DNA from: Cyathus striatus
Lineage: Eukaryota > Basidiomycota > Agaricomycetes > Agaricales > Nidulariaceae
Direction: 5' to 3'
Assembly: GCA_025738555.1 (NCBI GenBank)
Contig: JAOVFP010000012.1
Location: 1,054,001 to 1,118,000, forward strand
Length of the DNA: 64,000 bases
Shown: piece after piece, positions 1 to 10,768 of the stretch
How positions within the stretch are numbered: position 1 is the stretch's first letter
How the letters are laid out: each line of letters opens with the position of its first letter
The notes under the pieces: generated by a model
The model's input: the letters and a program-made list of their open reading frames with translations, nothing else
Databases searched by the model: none
What the model was told of the DNA's origin: nothing
Made by a program: the position numbers and the translations under genes

Positions 1-3000
1 GCGTCAGTTTTTTTCAGTTAATTATATTCCTCTTGCTGACTTCTTCGGATAAACATAGAATGAGATCACTTTAGGAGAAGAAATAAAAGACGGATATGGG
101 TACAGGTTACACAAGGCACAGAGCGACTCTGGAAGGCTGGTGTTGGTTAAGGTTTTTAGTGGGCCTTCGAGGAATGAGGTTCGTTCGCAAAGGATTAGAA
201 AACAGTGCTTGGAAGTTAGGCTTACTCGAATTACTACAGAATTATATGAAGAATATTAATGCTCAAAAGCAGCATGAAGGGTAATGCACGTTATGGAATA
301 ATGATATGTTACTGAGCGAATATCTAGATTTTGGCACTCGAATATTGCTTATTTTTCAAATGAAATCATCGATGGACCACGCCTATATTTAGTATATCCA
401 CAGTTGGGTGAGGTTTCCTTCGATGTTTAGCTGATGCCATCCACTGCCAAATCGCTCACACGTTCTTAGATCCCAACCTCCCCTGTGATCTAATGGAGTA
501 TGTCATTGCCCAGGAATTAAAGATAGGACTCGTGGAGGGCATCGAAATATCGTTGAAAATGGTGAGACATCATTGACTATCATAAAGCGCTGATGATCGC
601 TGATACCATTATTCCGCCTAAGGTTGTAGGAATTGCTGTACGTTGGACTCTAGACAATTTTAAAAAGCGAAACTAATACAATGGATTGCCTAGAAAGCTA
701 CCAATTTCTTGAGACAGGCAGGATTTCCATTGGAAAAAGCGTGTCGGAATATACATGAGGTACAAATGGCTACGCATTGTATGATGTTGCTTATAGTCAA
801 ATATGCTACTCCAGAGCTTCGACGTTGTTTCTGGCTTTGACAAGAAACCACTTTTGGTCATACATGCAGAAAAATTGGATGTGGTCGGTGCTAATAGTGA
901 CTCGAGGATGATACAAGGACCAGCCGATTGGTCGGTGTTTAGCACCCTTTGCAACAAAGTTAGTTGAGTTTTCCGGATAATCCGTGTATTTGTTGACGAT
1001 ATTTCTTTGTCTTAGATCTTCAACGCGGCCAATGTATGTTCGTACTGTGAGTGTGTAATTATGGATCAGGAGCCCTAATTTCTAATATAAATCGATCGTC
1101 AGCGGACTTTCCTGAGATTCTCGGTCGGCTACCTCGTTCTCCCTCACCCCTTCAGTCGGACGCTATCAATCATGGATCCACTTGGTTGCCGTTTCCCTCA
1201 GCTACATTTTTTACAAGAGAAACTCGTCGTATACGCAGGGAGTTGAGCTGGCTGGTAGATGATACCGAGATCCTGTGCCCACTACGCGATATAGCCTCCC
1301 GGTTCGATAGTATTTTGAAGGTTCCTCCGGTATTGGCACTACTTCCATACAGACAAGGAGCAACGAGCGAAATCGTACATGGTTGTGGCGAGTATCTTCG
1401 TGAAGAAATTGTATTAACCCCACAGGTTAATGGCAGCGCGGTATTTGCTTATAATACTCCACGCATGATGGAGATATGTATCGTGTGCGGCGAGAGGATA
1501 GTTGATAGAGTCACACGTGCTCCGTCTGTAAGAGCACTGGGCCCCATTCTCGCCCGCTATACATGATACTTCGCTGAGAAGGAGTAGTTGAATGGGATGG
1601 TAATGTTTCCTACTTTTATTTTGAGATTATCTTTCACTGACATGTGCTACTTCTAGGTATGAATGCGGGGTTCATGAGGTACAAGCAAGAGAGCTATGTG
1701 AATCTCACAGCTCAAGGCTGTATTATGGGATCTACACAACTATCACAGCCTAAGGCTGTATGAACAGATCTGCGACTAACCTATGGAAGCTGAGGAACGA
1801 CGCGAGTCGTTTGAATAGCTTGGTTAAGTAACGTACACCATTAATGAATTGAATGTAAGCATTTAGCTCCTTGCCGGTAAACGTGTACATCGTATTTTCT
1901 CGAGCTGGCAACCGGCCTATTGTCATCGGGGCGTGGAAGTGGCGATAGCAGATATGGTAGGCAAAACAAGACACTCGACATCGGCGGGTGAGAAGGTGGT
2001 GTTGTATATGCTCGTGAGCTTGTGCTGTATGGTTCTGGCTCTCTGGTGCGTGGCTTCGCGTTTAGCTTGGGCCACTCCACCTATTACATCCCCTTTGTGG
2101 TTGCGGACGTTGTGCTCCTCGCCATGTGCCTATCTTGCGTTTACGTCGCCCATATCATCGCGGTTTTGGTTCATAACCCCGGTTCAGGCTGCTGTTACTT
2201 TATTTGCGCTGTAGCACGGACGTTACGATGTCGGCGACTACAACGGAAGGTTTGGCTGCAGTGTGGTTGGGGTTACAAGTTGAGCACCCGCGTAGATGTG
2301 CCAGCGACTCGATGGCTAACACAGGGGAGTAAACAGCATCAAACTGCGAAGCTCGAAGTTTGAACAGTGCTGTTGCTGTTGGTGATTTGAGTCTCAGTCT
2401 CAGGGACGTGGTTCACCAACAGTGGTTGACGTTAGAGTGAACGCAATAAACCGTACCAAAGGGTTGCAGGTACGCGAAAGGCTCGTGCTCAAATGTGTTC
2501 TGCACCATCAGTGTTACTCGCCGCTTGCAGCTGTTGATGACTATACAGAAGATAGGGATGATGAGGCGTGCATAAAATTTGAGTGCTGGGAGTGGTTTTG
2601 GGGTTGGTAACCAGATGGTTTGAGGTTAACCGATGTCGCGGGCGTGTAGGCAACTCAGTGAAAGGGCTGCTCGTATCAGCATGTCGCCTGCGGGATTTCG
2701 AGGCCCATAACCCTACTAACTAAAGTTAGTGGGAAATTTAATTCATCTCCTCCGGCCCGGGAGTTAGAGGCTTGGAGACCCATGTCAACAGATCAGCGCG
2801 AAGCCCGAATACCGGTTTGGTGCCATGTTTTTTTGATGCGACTGAATTCGGACACAAAGGTCTATGGATATGGAAAGTGCGTGTTGTTTTCGATCAAGCG
2901 TCCTTATTCTGATATAATTATGTCATGTGCTAAATGATTTCAAGCTTCAAGCTTGTTGTGCCGTTAAAGCAACACTGCATTTCACCCCTGCTTCATTATC

Positions 3001-3150
3001 AATTCATAGTAGTGACAATATCAAAGCAGAACGAAAATTCGTGAAGTTCTTTAAATCAAGTTGTCACGCTCAAGGCGAATACAATGAGCGCATTTATGGT
3101 GAAGTTGAAGGCGCTATATGATACTACGGGAACAAAAGTTTTACTAGTAC
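1..3150. other. No recognised gene; low-information intergenic stretch
   Basis: Open frames here (for example 1051-1566 on the plus strand and 1841-2080 on the minus strand) are short, have no family motif I recognise, and are not linked by plausible splice sites. A short imperfect hairpin lies near 2710-2732 (CCCTACTAACT facing AGTTAGTGGG). The stretch may hold degraded gene or transposon remains, but I cannot name any. Confidence 0.4.
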
Positions 3151-5026
3151 CTAGTACCAATCTTCTTCCCGGCCTAAAGTTTCACCTCTTGCTTTTATCT
3201 TGACAACGTCAAATACGTCGCCATTAGAATCCCGAATTATCCTCGCACCGATTCCTGATTCAATTACAAGATCTCCAAGTTCGAAACCAATAGTGACTTT
3301 CTCCAGCGATTTGCACTTCGCAGACAGCTTTCGCACAGTATCGTCAAAACTGCGGGGTGTTTCTTCGTAATCCACGCTTTCGCCGACAGAGGAAGTTAAA
3401 TTAAAACAATTGTATTCTTCCCACTTGTCAGAGAAATTCAAGAAAGGCTGAAATCCGAAATGAACAGGTCCCGAGAGAATAAGATGGTGAAGACACGATA
3501 GCTGTGCAAATGATGCTGTAAGGTCGTTCTATCATTATAGTCATTAATCATATTGGTATGAAGTGGACGATTTGAACTGTTGGTTACTCACAAAGCTACC
3601 TTTTGCAGGCCCCATCAATTCGAGAGTTGTTAGGTACGGAGCGGCCTTGAAGATACTCGTAATGTAACTGTCGTCGAAGAACCTTGGCGGTGGGATGGAT
3701 TCGCGCGAGTCGTCTCGTGATTGAACCGTCTCGTCGTCTTCAGTTTCCCTCCAATCAGACCCTCTCTCTGATAAGTAAGTCCTAGGCACCAAATGAATGC
3801 CCAAGTATCGAAGTTGTGGAAATGGTTTCCCGCCGACGACGCCTCGAAGTAGGTATAACGCTTGAGCATTATATGATGAAGGTATGGTCAACGAAACTAA
3901 ATGGCGGTAAACATGAGGAATTATTAGGTCTACTTGGGCCATCAATCCGGCCTGTATAGTTATGATTATATTGTGAATCCATTAACAGAATCGATGGTGT
4001 AACAAGTTTCTTGCCTTTAAGAACTTCAAGTTTGGAAGCATTCCTTCTTCGAAGTCTTGAAACCAACTTCCACCCACAGATTTATTTAATTCCAGTCTCT
4101 CGAGATTCGGGTGAGCTTTCCAGAATGGCTTTGTAGGAATGGTTACGATTGGAACATGAAGTAATATCAAGGTACGCAGATTTTGGTAGGAACCTGAAAT
4201 AATTATCTTGGGTACCTTCATACAAACAGAGTCGTTACCCCCAATATTGAACTTCAGGCTGCTAATATTCTCAGAAAACGGCGGTATTTCCACCAACTCT
4301 GGAGATATGTTCTCTACGGGTCATCGATAATGATAATTATCAAAAATTACCGGTGCGTTAGAAAGTGCGAAATACCGAAAATATGTACCACTTACGTCGA
4401 AACAAAATAATGTCTAAATAAATACTTTTCAAAGCCTAAAAATTATAGATCAGCATTCTAATAGATTGATTAAAAATCGATTTCATGCTCACCCTAGATG
4501 AAATCAGTTGTCCAAATACCCAATCTTTACCAACGTATTTTTGTGGAAACCCACTGAAGTCTACTTTCTGTAAAGCAGGACAATGGATTTTAATACTTCC
4601 CCATAGATCCGTGAAGTCAAATTCCTCAATGCTACCATCCGGGGCAGCTTGAACAGCGCACAGTTTTATACCAAGTGCTTTGAGATTCTTCAAACCGTCC
4701 AGTTCGACAAGTTGTTTGAGCCAACCGAAGGATACGCTATTAGATTCAGAGACTGGAAGCCTAATAGTAGATTGTATACACAAGTTTTGAATGCAATGCG
4801 CAATGGCCTGGCCCATTCGTTGCTGAATGTCATCTGTTAAATGTTTGAGATTCTCTAAAGCAATCTCTTCGCTGCTATATTGAACATTTTTGTACAGCAG
4901 ACTGGGAGTCACAATGTCACGGAAATGTCGACTAGTCAATGCCAATGAAAGGCATGATGATGGACGATAAACAATAGGGATATGATCCAAGATGAGAGGA
5001 AATAGCTCCGGCAAAAGGTGATCCAT
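3151..5026 (-). CDS. F-box protein, multi-exon, leucine-rich C-terminal part
   Basis: The first exon (5026-4493) begins MDHLLPELFPLILDHI, an F-box-like start that continues with CLSLALTSRHFRDIVTPSLLY, the usual helix pair of Agaricomycete F-box proteins. Later exons lie at about 4314-4021, 3941-3590 and 3510-3151. They carry LRR-like phrases such as NLRTLILLHVPI, NLERLEL and YLTTLELMG. By family knowledge the product would be the substrate-recruiting subunit of an SCF ubiquitin ligase; its target is unknown. The intron between the second and third exons appears to be a GC-AG intron (AAAG then gcaaga). The last acceptor fits best at ...gcacag, giving phase 0 into LSCLHHLILSGP. I found no stop or frameshift. 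The start was chosen as the ATG directly before the F-box. Its sequence differs from the F-box/LRR family at 34.7 kb and 58-60 kb. Confidence 0.75.
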
Positions 5027-5422
5027 TGATTGAATGATGACTCGATTGTTGAAGACGGTACTGCTTGGTAGGTATGAGATGCTGGGAGGAAAGGGGTTTC
5101 CGATCGTGTGCTAATTCCAACTTGCGTATAAATACTTGACTGGCGTAATGAATGATTCATCCGCTTTGGTGCTGTTATGTAGTCTAGTATGGGATGGCGC
5201 GAAGTAGCCAATTGAAGTGTGAATGGAAGCAACACTTCACCTCACTAAAATTCAATGGCGTTGCACTGATGGCGTCTATGATGTTATTCAGGCTATTTAC
5301 CTACGTTCTTGTAAGCTCTTGGTGAATGATAAATCACTAGTGACATGGGAGAGTCGCTTTAAATCATACAACTGGTTCGTCGGGTACCGAAACAATATCA
5401 TAGCAGTTCAGCGGTCGCATCG

Positions 5423-7425
5423 TTACAGAGCCGTAGCACGTATAGACACCTCAGCCGCCTTCGATCGAGGCGTAAACCTACTTTTAAATGGCAAAGGATG
5501 ATTAAATAACGTTGGTCCTGACACCCACTCTCCTGTAGGCTCATCAACATTACCATATTCATCAACATACTTGGATATGTTGTATGTAGCCAAAATAGAA
5601 GCGACAGCCAACCACACAGAGGCGAAAGCGACATGCCTCCCGGGCTAGACGGTATTTAAATCAATGCCTAAGATACAAGAATGATGGGCTTACGCAGACT
5701 CTTCTCCCAAACCCAAATGCCGCAGCGGAAGAATCCATGACATCTGGATTAAGCTTCCCATTTACATCAAGAAATCTGTCAGGACTAAACGCGGATGCAT
5801 TTGGATATGTGTCTTCGTCATTCAGTATAGCCCTGTTCAATCGCTGTCAACAGCTTAGCCACAGACGTAAAAAGTCACGAACCATGCATTTCCAATGACA
5901 ACTGAATCTTTTGGAATGAAGTACCCTCGATAAGTATCATCCTCTGTCAAGTAGTGCGGTATCGCCAGGGGAGTAATCGGGTTGTGTCGCAGAACCTCCT
6001 TTACGATAGCCGATGTGTAGGGCAATGAGGCCTGGTCATCGAAAGTGGGAAGATCTCCTGGGCTGAGAACAGAATCGAGCTCTGCTTGCGCCTTCGTTTG
6101 AATCTCTGGTTGGAAAAGAACCGCGAGGACGAAGGCCAAGAGGGCTGAAACGACCTAGACACTTGCATTAAGGCTAAGAAGCGATCACAAGAAGAGATGG
6201 TGTAATACCGTGTCGGAGCCACCTCAAGTACGGCTAAGAAGGGGTGTATATAAAGAGCAGTGGCTTACTCACCTCCATTGGCTGTGACAGCAACACCTTT
6301 TATCATCTCCTCTTGGTACATCACATCTCCAGACTTATCCATTCCTTCCAACGCAAGCGATACGAGAGATGGAGTATACACCCCGCTCGCCTAGCGAGAT
6401 GAGCTAAGACCTCGTAGAGCCAGAAGGAAACTCACAATCTTCCTTTTTGCAGCCTCGTATGGCTTCTCAGTCATGTTCACTCTAAGATCATACCACCGCT
6501 TAGCCTTGCGCTTGAAGTCTGCTCCAGGGAGCCATTCCGGAATATACTTCACTGCAAGCATGGTTAACTCCAATCGAGAAACAGGGCGTCGGGAGAGACG
6601 TACAGAATGGAAGGGTATCGACTAAGAACGCGCCAGGAGTACCGGCAACTGCAATCGATCCTAGAGCCTCGATTGCAGTATCGATGTAAGGATCCGCTTC
6701 GTTTCCCTGTATGCCATACACCACATCCATAATCAACACCGCTGCCCAGCTAACGACCTTGTGAGATACAAATATCGATACCACTACCGGGGTTACTCAC
6801 TGCTCTAAGTCTTTGATAATATCTTTTGAGGTAAGAAGCCTTCGCAGGAGTTCGTGTCGCCCGCGTTTGCTGTGGATGGAACCGACCAGGATCTGCGGGG
6901 CTTATGGTTTGAGTGACGATTTTCCTCTGCGCTCTCCAAAGTCCGTCGTACGATCCAAACGAAAAGTTGAACTTGTAACTGAGTACAAGAGTCAGTCACA
7001 CATCGTAAATAAGAAAGCGCGAGTATACCTCATCAACTCATGCAACATGGTCAACTGCTTCCTACTCGAATATATTGAGGAACGCTTTTCGAGGAGGTTG
7101 TTCACTACTTCCATAGAGTTCAGGATAACGACGTTGTTTCCTAACGCGCCAACGTGAATGATATCCGAATCTAAATGTGGTAGTCCGTTTAGTCTATAAT
7201 ATGGACTCAACGTAGCGACTGACCATACTCCTTGCTCCACCTAGCAAATGTTAACCAGACGCGATCTTTTGGCATGTCAAGCAAGTTCTCAATCAGAGGT
7301 AGCTTGCCAGGTCCTGGAGGGAGAGGCAACGTTTTCTTTGCATGCTTCCGGAGTGCGTAGGTGGACGCAGCGAGCAAGACGAAGAAGATGAAGTGATAGG
7401 ATTTGAAAGCCAGGACTGTGCTCAT
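5423..7425 (-). pseudogene. Cytochrome P450 with a single frameshift
   Basis: Reading down the minus strand, the N-terminus has a hydrophobic anchor followed by the proline hinge LPLPPGPGKLPLI. Then come FNFSFGSYDGLWRAQRK (C-helix region), an I-helix block GVAVTANGG followed by GSDTVVSALLAF, the ExxR motif in KEVLRHNP, the PDRF region, and the haem loop FGFGRRVCPGRH with its cysteine ligand. These are the diagnostic parts of a fungal microsomal P450. About eight exons are needed and most junctions read cleanly. Between the C-helix and the next exon the frame breaks near 6858-6870: the expected ATRELLRRLL is encoded as ATR then LLRRLL one frame over (one extra or two missing bases). This is a recent pseudogene or a sequence error. 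Substrate is unknown. The ATG at 7425 precedes the anchor; an in-frame ATG at 7458 is also possible. Confidence 0.8.
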
Positions 7426-7458
7426 GGTCGCTCCCGACTTGAAAATCTCATCCAACAT

Positions 7459-8224
7459 TGAACCTAGCGTTGGTATTTATTGGTCTAAGGGGTATCCATA
7501 GGTGAGTGCAGAGAAAGCATGCAGCCGGGGAGTTCCAGAGTCCATTACGAAGTCTGCAATCAACAATAGATCAGATACGTTATGGCTGTCTACCCGACAG
7601 CCGGGTGAATTCATTCGTTTTCAGCGCATCCTCCCAACGATTACCACGGATACACTCTCAAGCCGCATACAAAGACCCACGGAATGATATTGTTAGTGCA
7701 AAGGAGTGGGGCCATTTAAATTGTGGAGCAACGAGACGGTCAGCGATGACTCAATGAGGCGATTTTACCAAAACTAGAGCGCGGAGTGTACGGAATCTGG
7801 TCGGCAAGGTTTCCAAATGCGAACAGCAAAGAACACTTGGTGCAACGAGTTCTTGGAGACGGCTCCAGTTAGGCATAGATTGGAGAATCTTTAGCTGATA
7901 TGATCACCTTGTTGATGTGTATCACGCTGTTCGCAGTATGTTCGACCACTCCGAGACGCGTGGTGGAGAATTCTTTGATGTTAGCCGGTCGAAGTGAAAT
8001 ATACTCACGAATAATCGATATAGGAACATACGTCTTCTTTCATTATCGGTATAAGCGAGCTATCTCCGTGAAGCACGAGATAAACGGGAAGTTGACGTGA
8101 GCAGTGAAGACAACGTGAAGAGAATCGGAATCCGGATCAAAAGGTGTGAGTATGGATATGTTGTGGTATTATCTTCAAAAATAAATACGTATCAACATAA
8201 AACATAACATTATTGCAAAACATC
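7459..8224. other. Intergenic, nothing recognised
   Basis: This is the upstream region of the P450 up to the tRNA. It contains short open frames on both strands with no motif or splice support. I see no repeat or regulatory element I can name. Confidence 0.4.
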
Positions 8225-8307
8225 TGAACCCCACCCGGATCGAACGGATGGCCTTGAGGATACTCCAATAACTGGAATCTCACGCTCTACCACTGAGCTA
8301 GGGGTCC
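8225..8307 (-). tRNA. tRNA, probably Trp(CCA), with a short intron
   Basis: The reverse complement folds as a tRNA. The 7 bp acceptor is GGACCCC with GGGGTTC (one G-U pair) and discriminator A. The D-arm is GCTC AGTGGTA GAGC and the T-arm is ATCCG TTCGATC CGGGT. The anticodon arm begins TGAGA TTCCAG and is followed by about 11 extra bases containing TGGA, which can pair with TCCA as in a normal pre-tRNA intron. With U33 before CCA the isotype would be Trp. The base pair closing the anticodon loop is A-C, so the isotype is less certain than the tRNA call. A TCC (Gly) reading would need a missing base 26. Confidence 0.75.
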
Positions 8308-8705
8308 TTGCATTTTATGCAGAAAAGTGCTCACATGTGCCGCATCCCTAGCCAATCCGCTTAAAAAGCAACTTCAAGCGATGACGAAAACGCGTCTTTG
8401 AAATACGCCTCAACAATATGCCCACCTTCATACAGACATCGGAAAATCCTATGAACACCAGGATTCCTTTCTGTTTCACTCCACCACCAGGCTTGCCTCC
8501 TGCTCTATGTAAAACAAATCAATTCGGGTAGCCGAGCGCTGGAATAAAAATATACCGCTCACGCAGGTTCACGTCAAGAGCGCTGATACCACTGCCAACC
8601 AGGCACGGCCGCACTCGATACCCTTTGCCAACACGCCTGTCGCCTTGAGGCTCTGCCCTATACCTCACCTCACGAACGGTCTCGATACCCGACTTTTTTG
8701 TCGGT

Positions 8706-10342
8706 ATGAATTACCTACAGTTTTCACGACTTATGCGCTCTATGGTTTTTCTCGTTTGGCTGGTCTTTATTGGCCCCTGTTATGCCCATGTCGCTGCATG
8801 GCACAAGGGAATGTACTGTTTGAATGGCACGCAAGAAGGGGTCGACGACCAGAATAATGCCCTTCCTTGCAATCCTCTCTTCAATGCATGTTCTGTTTTT
8901 CTTGTGCAAATCATCTATGCTAACGAACTGCTTCAGTTAACGCGGGAGGATTGGTGGTTTCATCATGTAGATAACGTACGTCTGTGCTGCGTGCGGCTCC
9001 GGGGTGTGTTCTGACATGGTACTTCCAGTGTGATCAATTTCCTCCAGCAGACGGTGACTTCCTCGAGCTGTACGTGATCAGCACATACCGGAACGTTCTA
9101 CAACTCACATTTCACGCAGACCTGCAGGGGGAACAGTCACAGTTGAACACGCGGTCAACCGCGCTTTTACGACTTTATCCTACGACAGTGCCAATATTGG
9201 CTTATTCCCGGACGGAGAAGAACACCCAGGCTTGGGAGAAACGGATGATGGAAAGTCAGGAGATGAAGGATGCATTGTAGATCCTAACAGTACGTTCCTT
9301 CTCCTTCTGCCGATCATTTCCCCCTTAGCGGGGTGTACCTTGCTAACTTCTATTGTCCCACGTCCATAGTTCATACACAAAATGAAACCATGGCAGCCGG
9401 AACTGCGTTCGCTATATCCTATACCTCAAGCATATCCGATGTAACCCCGGAGAATCTTGTCGTCTTTTCGGTGTTGTACAAGTCAGTTTCAAGATTTGTC
9501 TTCTTCCTTGTCGATGTGTTCACATCAGATCCACAGCACCCCTTGGCATAGAATTGCTACGTACAACGTCCCGAATCTTCCAGCATGCCCTGATGGAGGA
9601 TGTATATGTGCAGTAAGTCCCCCACTCCGGCTACTTCATTCCAACCTTAAACTAACATTGCTACCTAGTGGGGATGGGTGAGCACTTCCTTTCAAACACG
9701 TTGTAGGTCTCTGACGCGAATTTTCTGGATAATTAGGTCGCCAATGGGTAAGTCTACGACAATTTACACTTTTCTGTTCACTCATTAATGTCTCCAGCTG
9801 CGGCGAACCGAACATGTACATGCAAGGCTTCCGATGTCGGGTGGTAGGAGCAACAGGCTCAGCAAAGCTTGCAACCGCCTCCCCTCCCGTATGGTGCGAG
9901 GACGACACAAGCAAATGCGTGGGGGGCGCAAAACAAGTAAATTCCCCCGATCACGTCGTCCGATATTCTATCGTATCTTACGCTTATTCTTCATAGATGG
10001 TCTTCTGGAATCAACAGGACGGGAATAATATCGAAGTGTCAGGGAACGACTTGTCAGGACAGCCGCGGTCGCCTACGTACAATGCTAAGTTGGGGTTCAA
10101 GAACGGTACGTTTTATCTCGTGGACCACTGGAAGTCTCTGAACTAATTGAACTGCGACAGGTTCCCAGGACGATATTTTCTTGGACTCTGGGACGGCGAG
10201 TACAACTTCGATCGCCCCATCGCCAACCACTTCAGCAGGAGGGGAGTCTCAGACTCCGGGCTCCTCCAGTAATGCTAGGAAGAATGTTCCTGTGTTGCTC
10301 TCCTGGTTTTTCTTTTTCGCGTGGAAAATGCTATGGCATTGA
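8706..10342 (+). CDS. AA14 lytic polysaccharide monooxygenase, GPI-type C-terminus
   Basis: The product starts with a 27-residue signal peptide ending CYA, so the mature protein would begin with [14 protein letters not shown]. That gives the N-terminal histidine required for the LPMO copper brace. The second candidate histidine is in [10 protein letters not shown]. Further AA14 landmarks are [50 protein letters not shown] and VWCEDD. AA14 enzymes are secreted copper oxidases reported to attack xylan on cellulose. About ten exons are needed, including micro-exons of 9 nt (9669-9677) and 11 nt (9737-9747) encoding WGW and VAN plus the split codon. The end is Ser/Thr-rich and then hydrophobic ([15 protein letters not shown]), which looks like a GPI-attachment signal. 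The first intron border, near 8880, is uncertain. A paralogue lies at 17.4 kb in the same orientation. Confidence 0.88.
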
Positions 10343-10768
10343 TGACCGTAGTTTGTATTCTGATACACTGTTCTTAATTATAAAGGTCTTATGTATGTTT
10401 GGTACTCCCTAATTTAGACGACTCGTACTTATATCCCACTACATCACATTTTACTTTCTTCAGGACGTGCCCAAACTGCCGGTTGAAATGTGTTGTTTTC
10501 TTAATTTACAGAGGTAATTCAATGAAATTGCCTAGTTATCATATTATCTGAGTTGCGAAGTGAGTATGTGATAACGAAGTGAGCGTAAAATAGAACAATG
10601 AAAACCTAAGCAGTTAAACAGAGCTCCAGGCTGAATTTGGAATTCGATGGATAGTATCTAAAGCCATTGTCGAAGATGAATTGCGTTCAAGTTCAAAGTT
10701 CATGACACCATCCGAGGATGGGACTATAGTTACGTTACAGTGAAGCTAAGTACCTAGTATTAAGACTA
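10343..10768. other. Convergent 3' intergenic region between LPMO 1 and NLR A
   Basis: This AT-rich spacer lies between the stop of the plus-strand LPMO gene and the stop of the minus-strand NLR gene. No open frame or element is recognised. It presumably holds the two 3' UTRs. Confidence 0.45.

Noticed and set aside
1051..1566. 171-codon plus-strand frame near the left edge
   Set aside because: No recognised motif, no splice partners, and an equally open frame on the other strand.
8225..8307. tRNA-Gly(TCC) reading of the tRNA
   Set aside because: It would need a missing base 26 and a mismatched anticodon stem. The CCA reading fits U33 and the intron pairing better.
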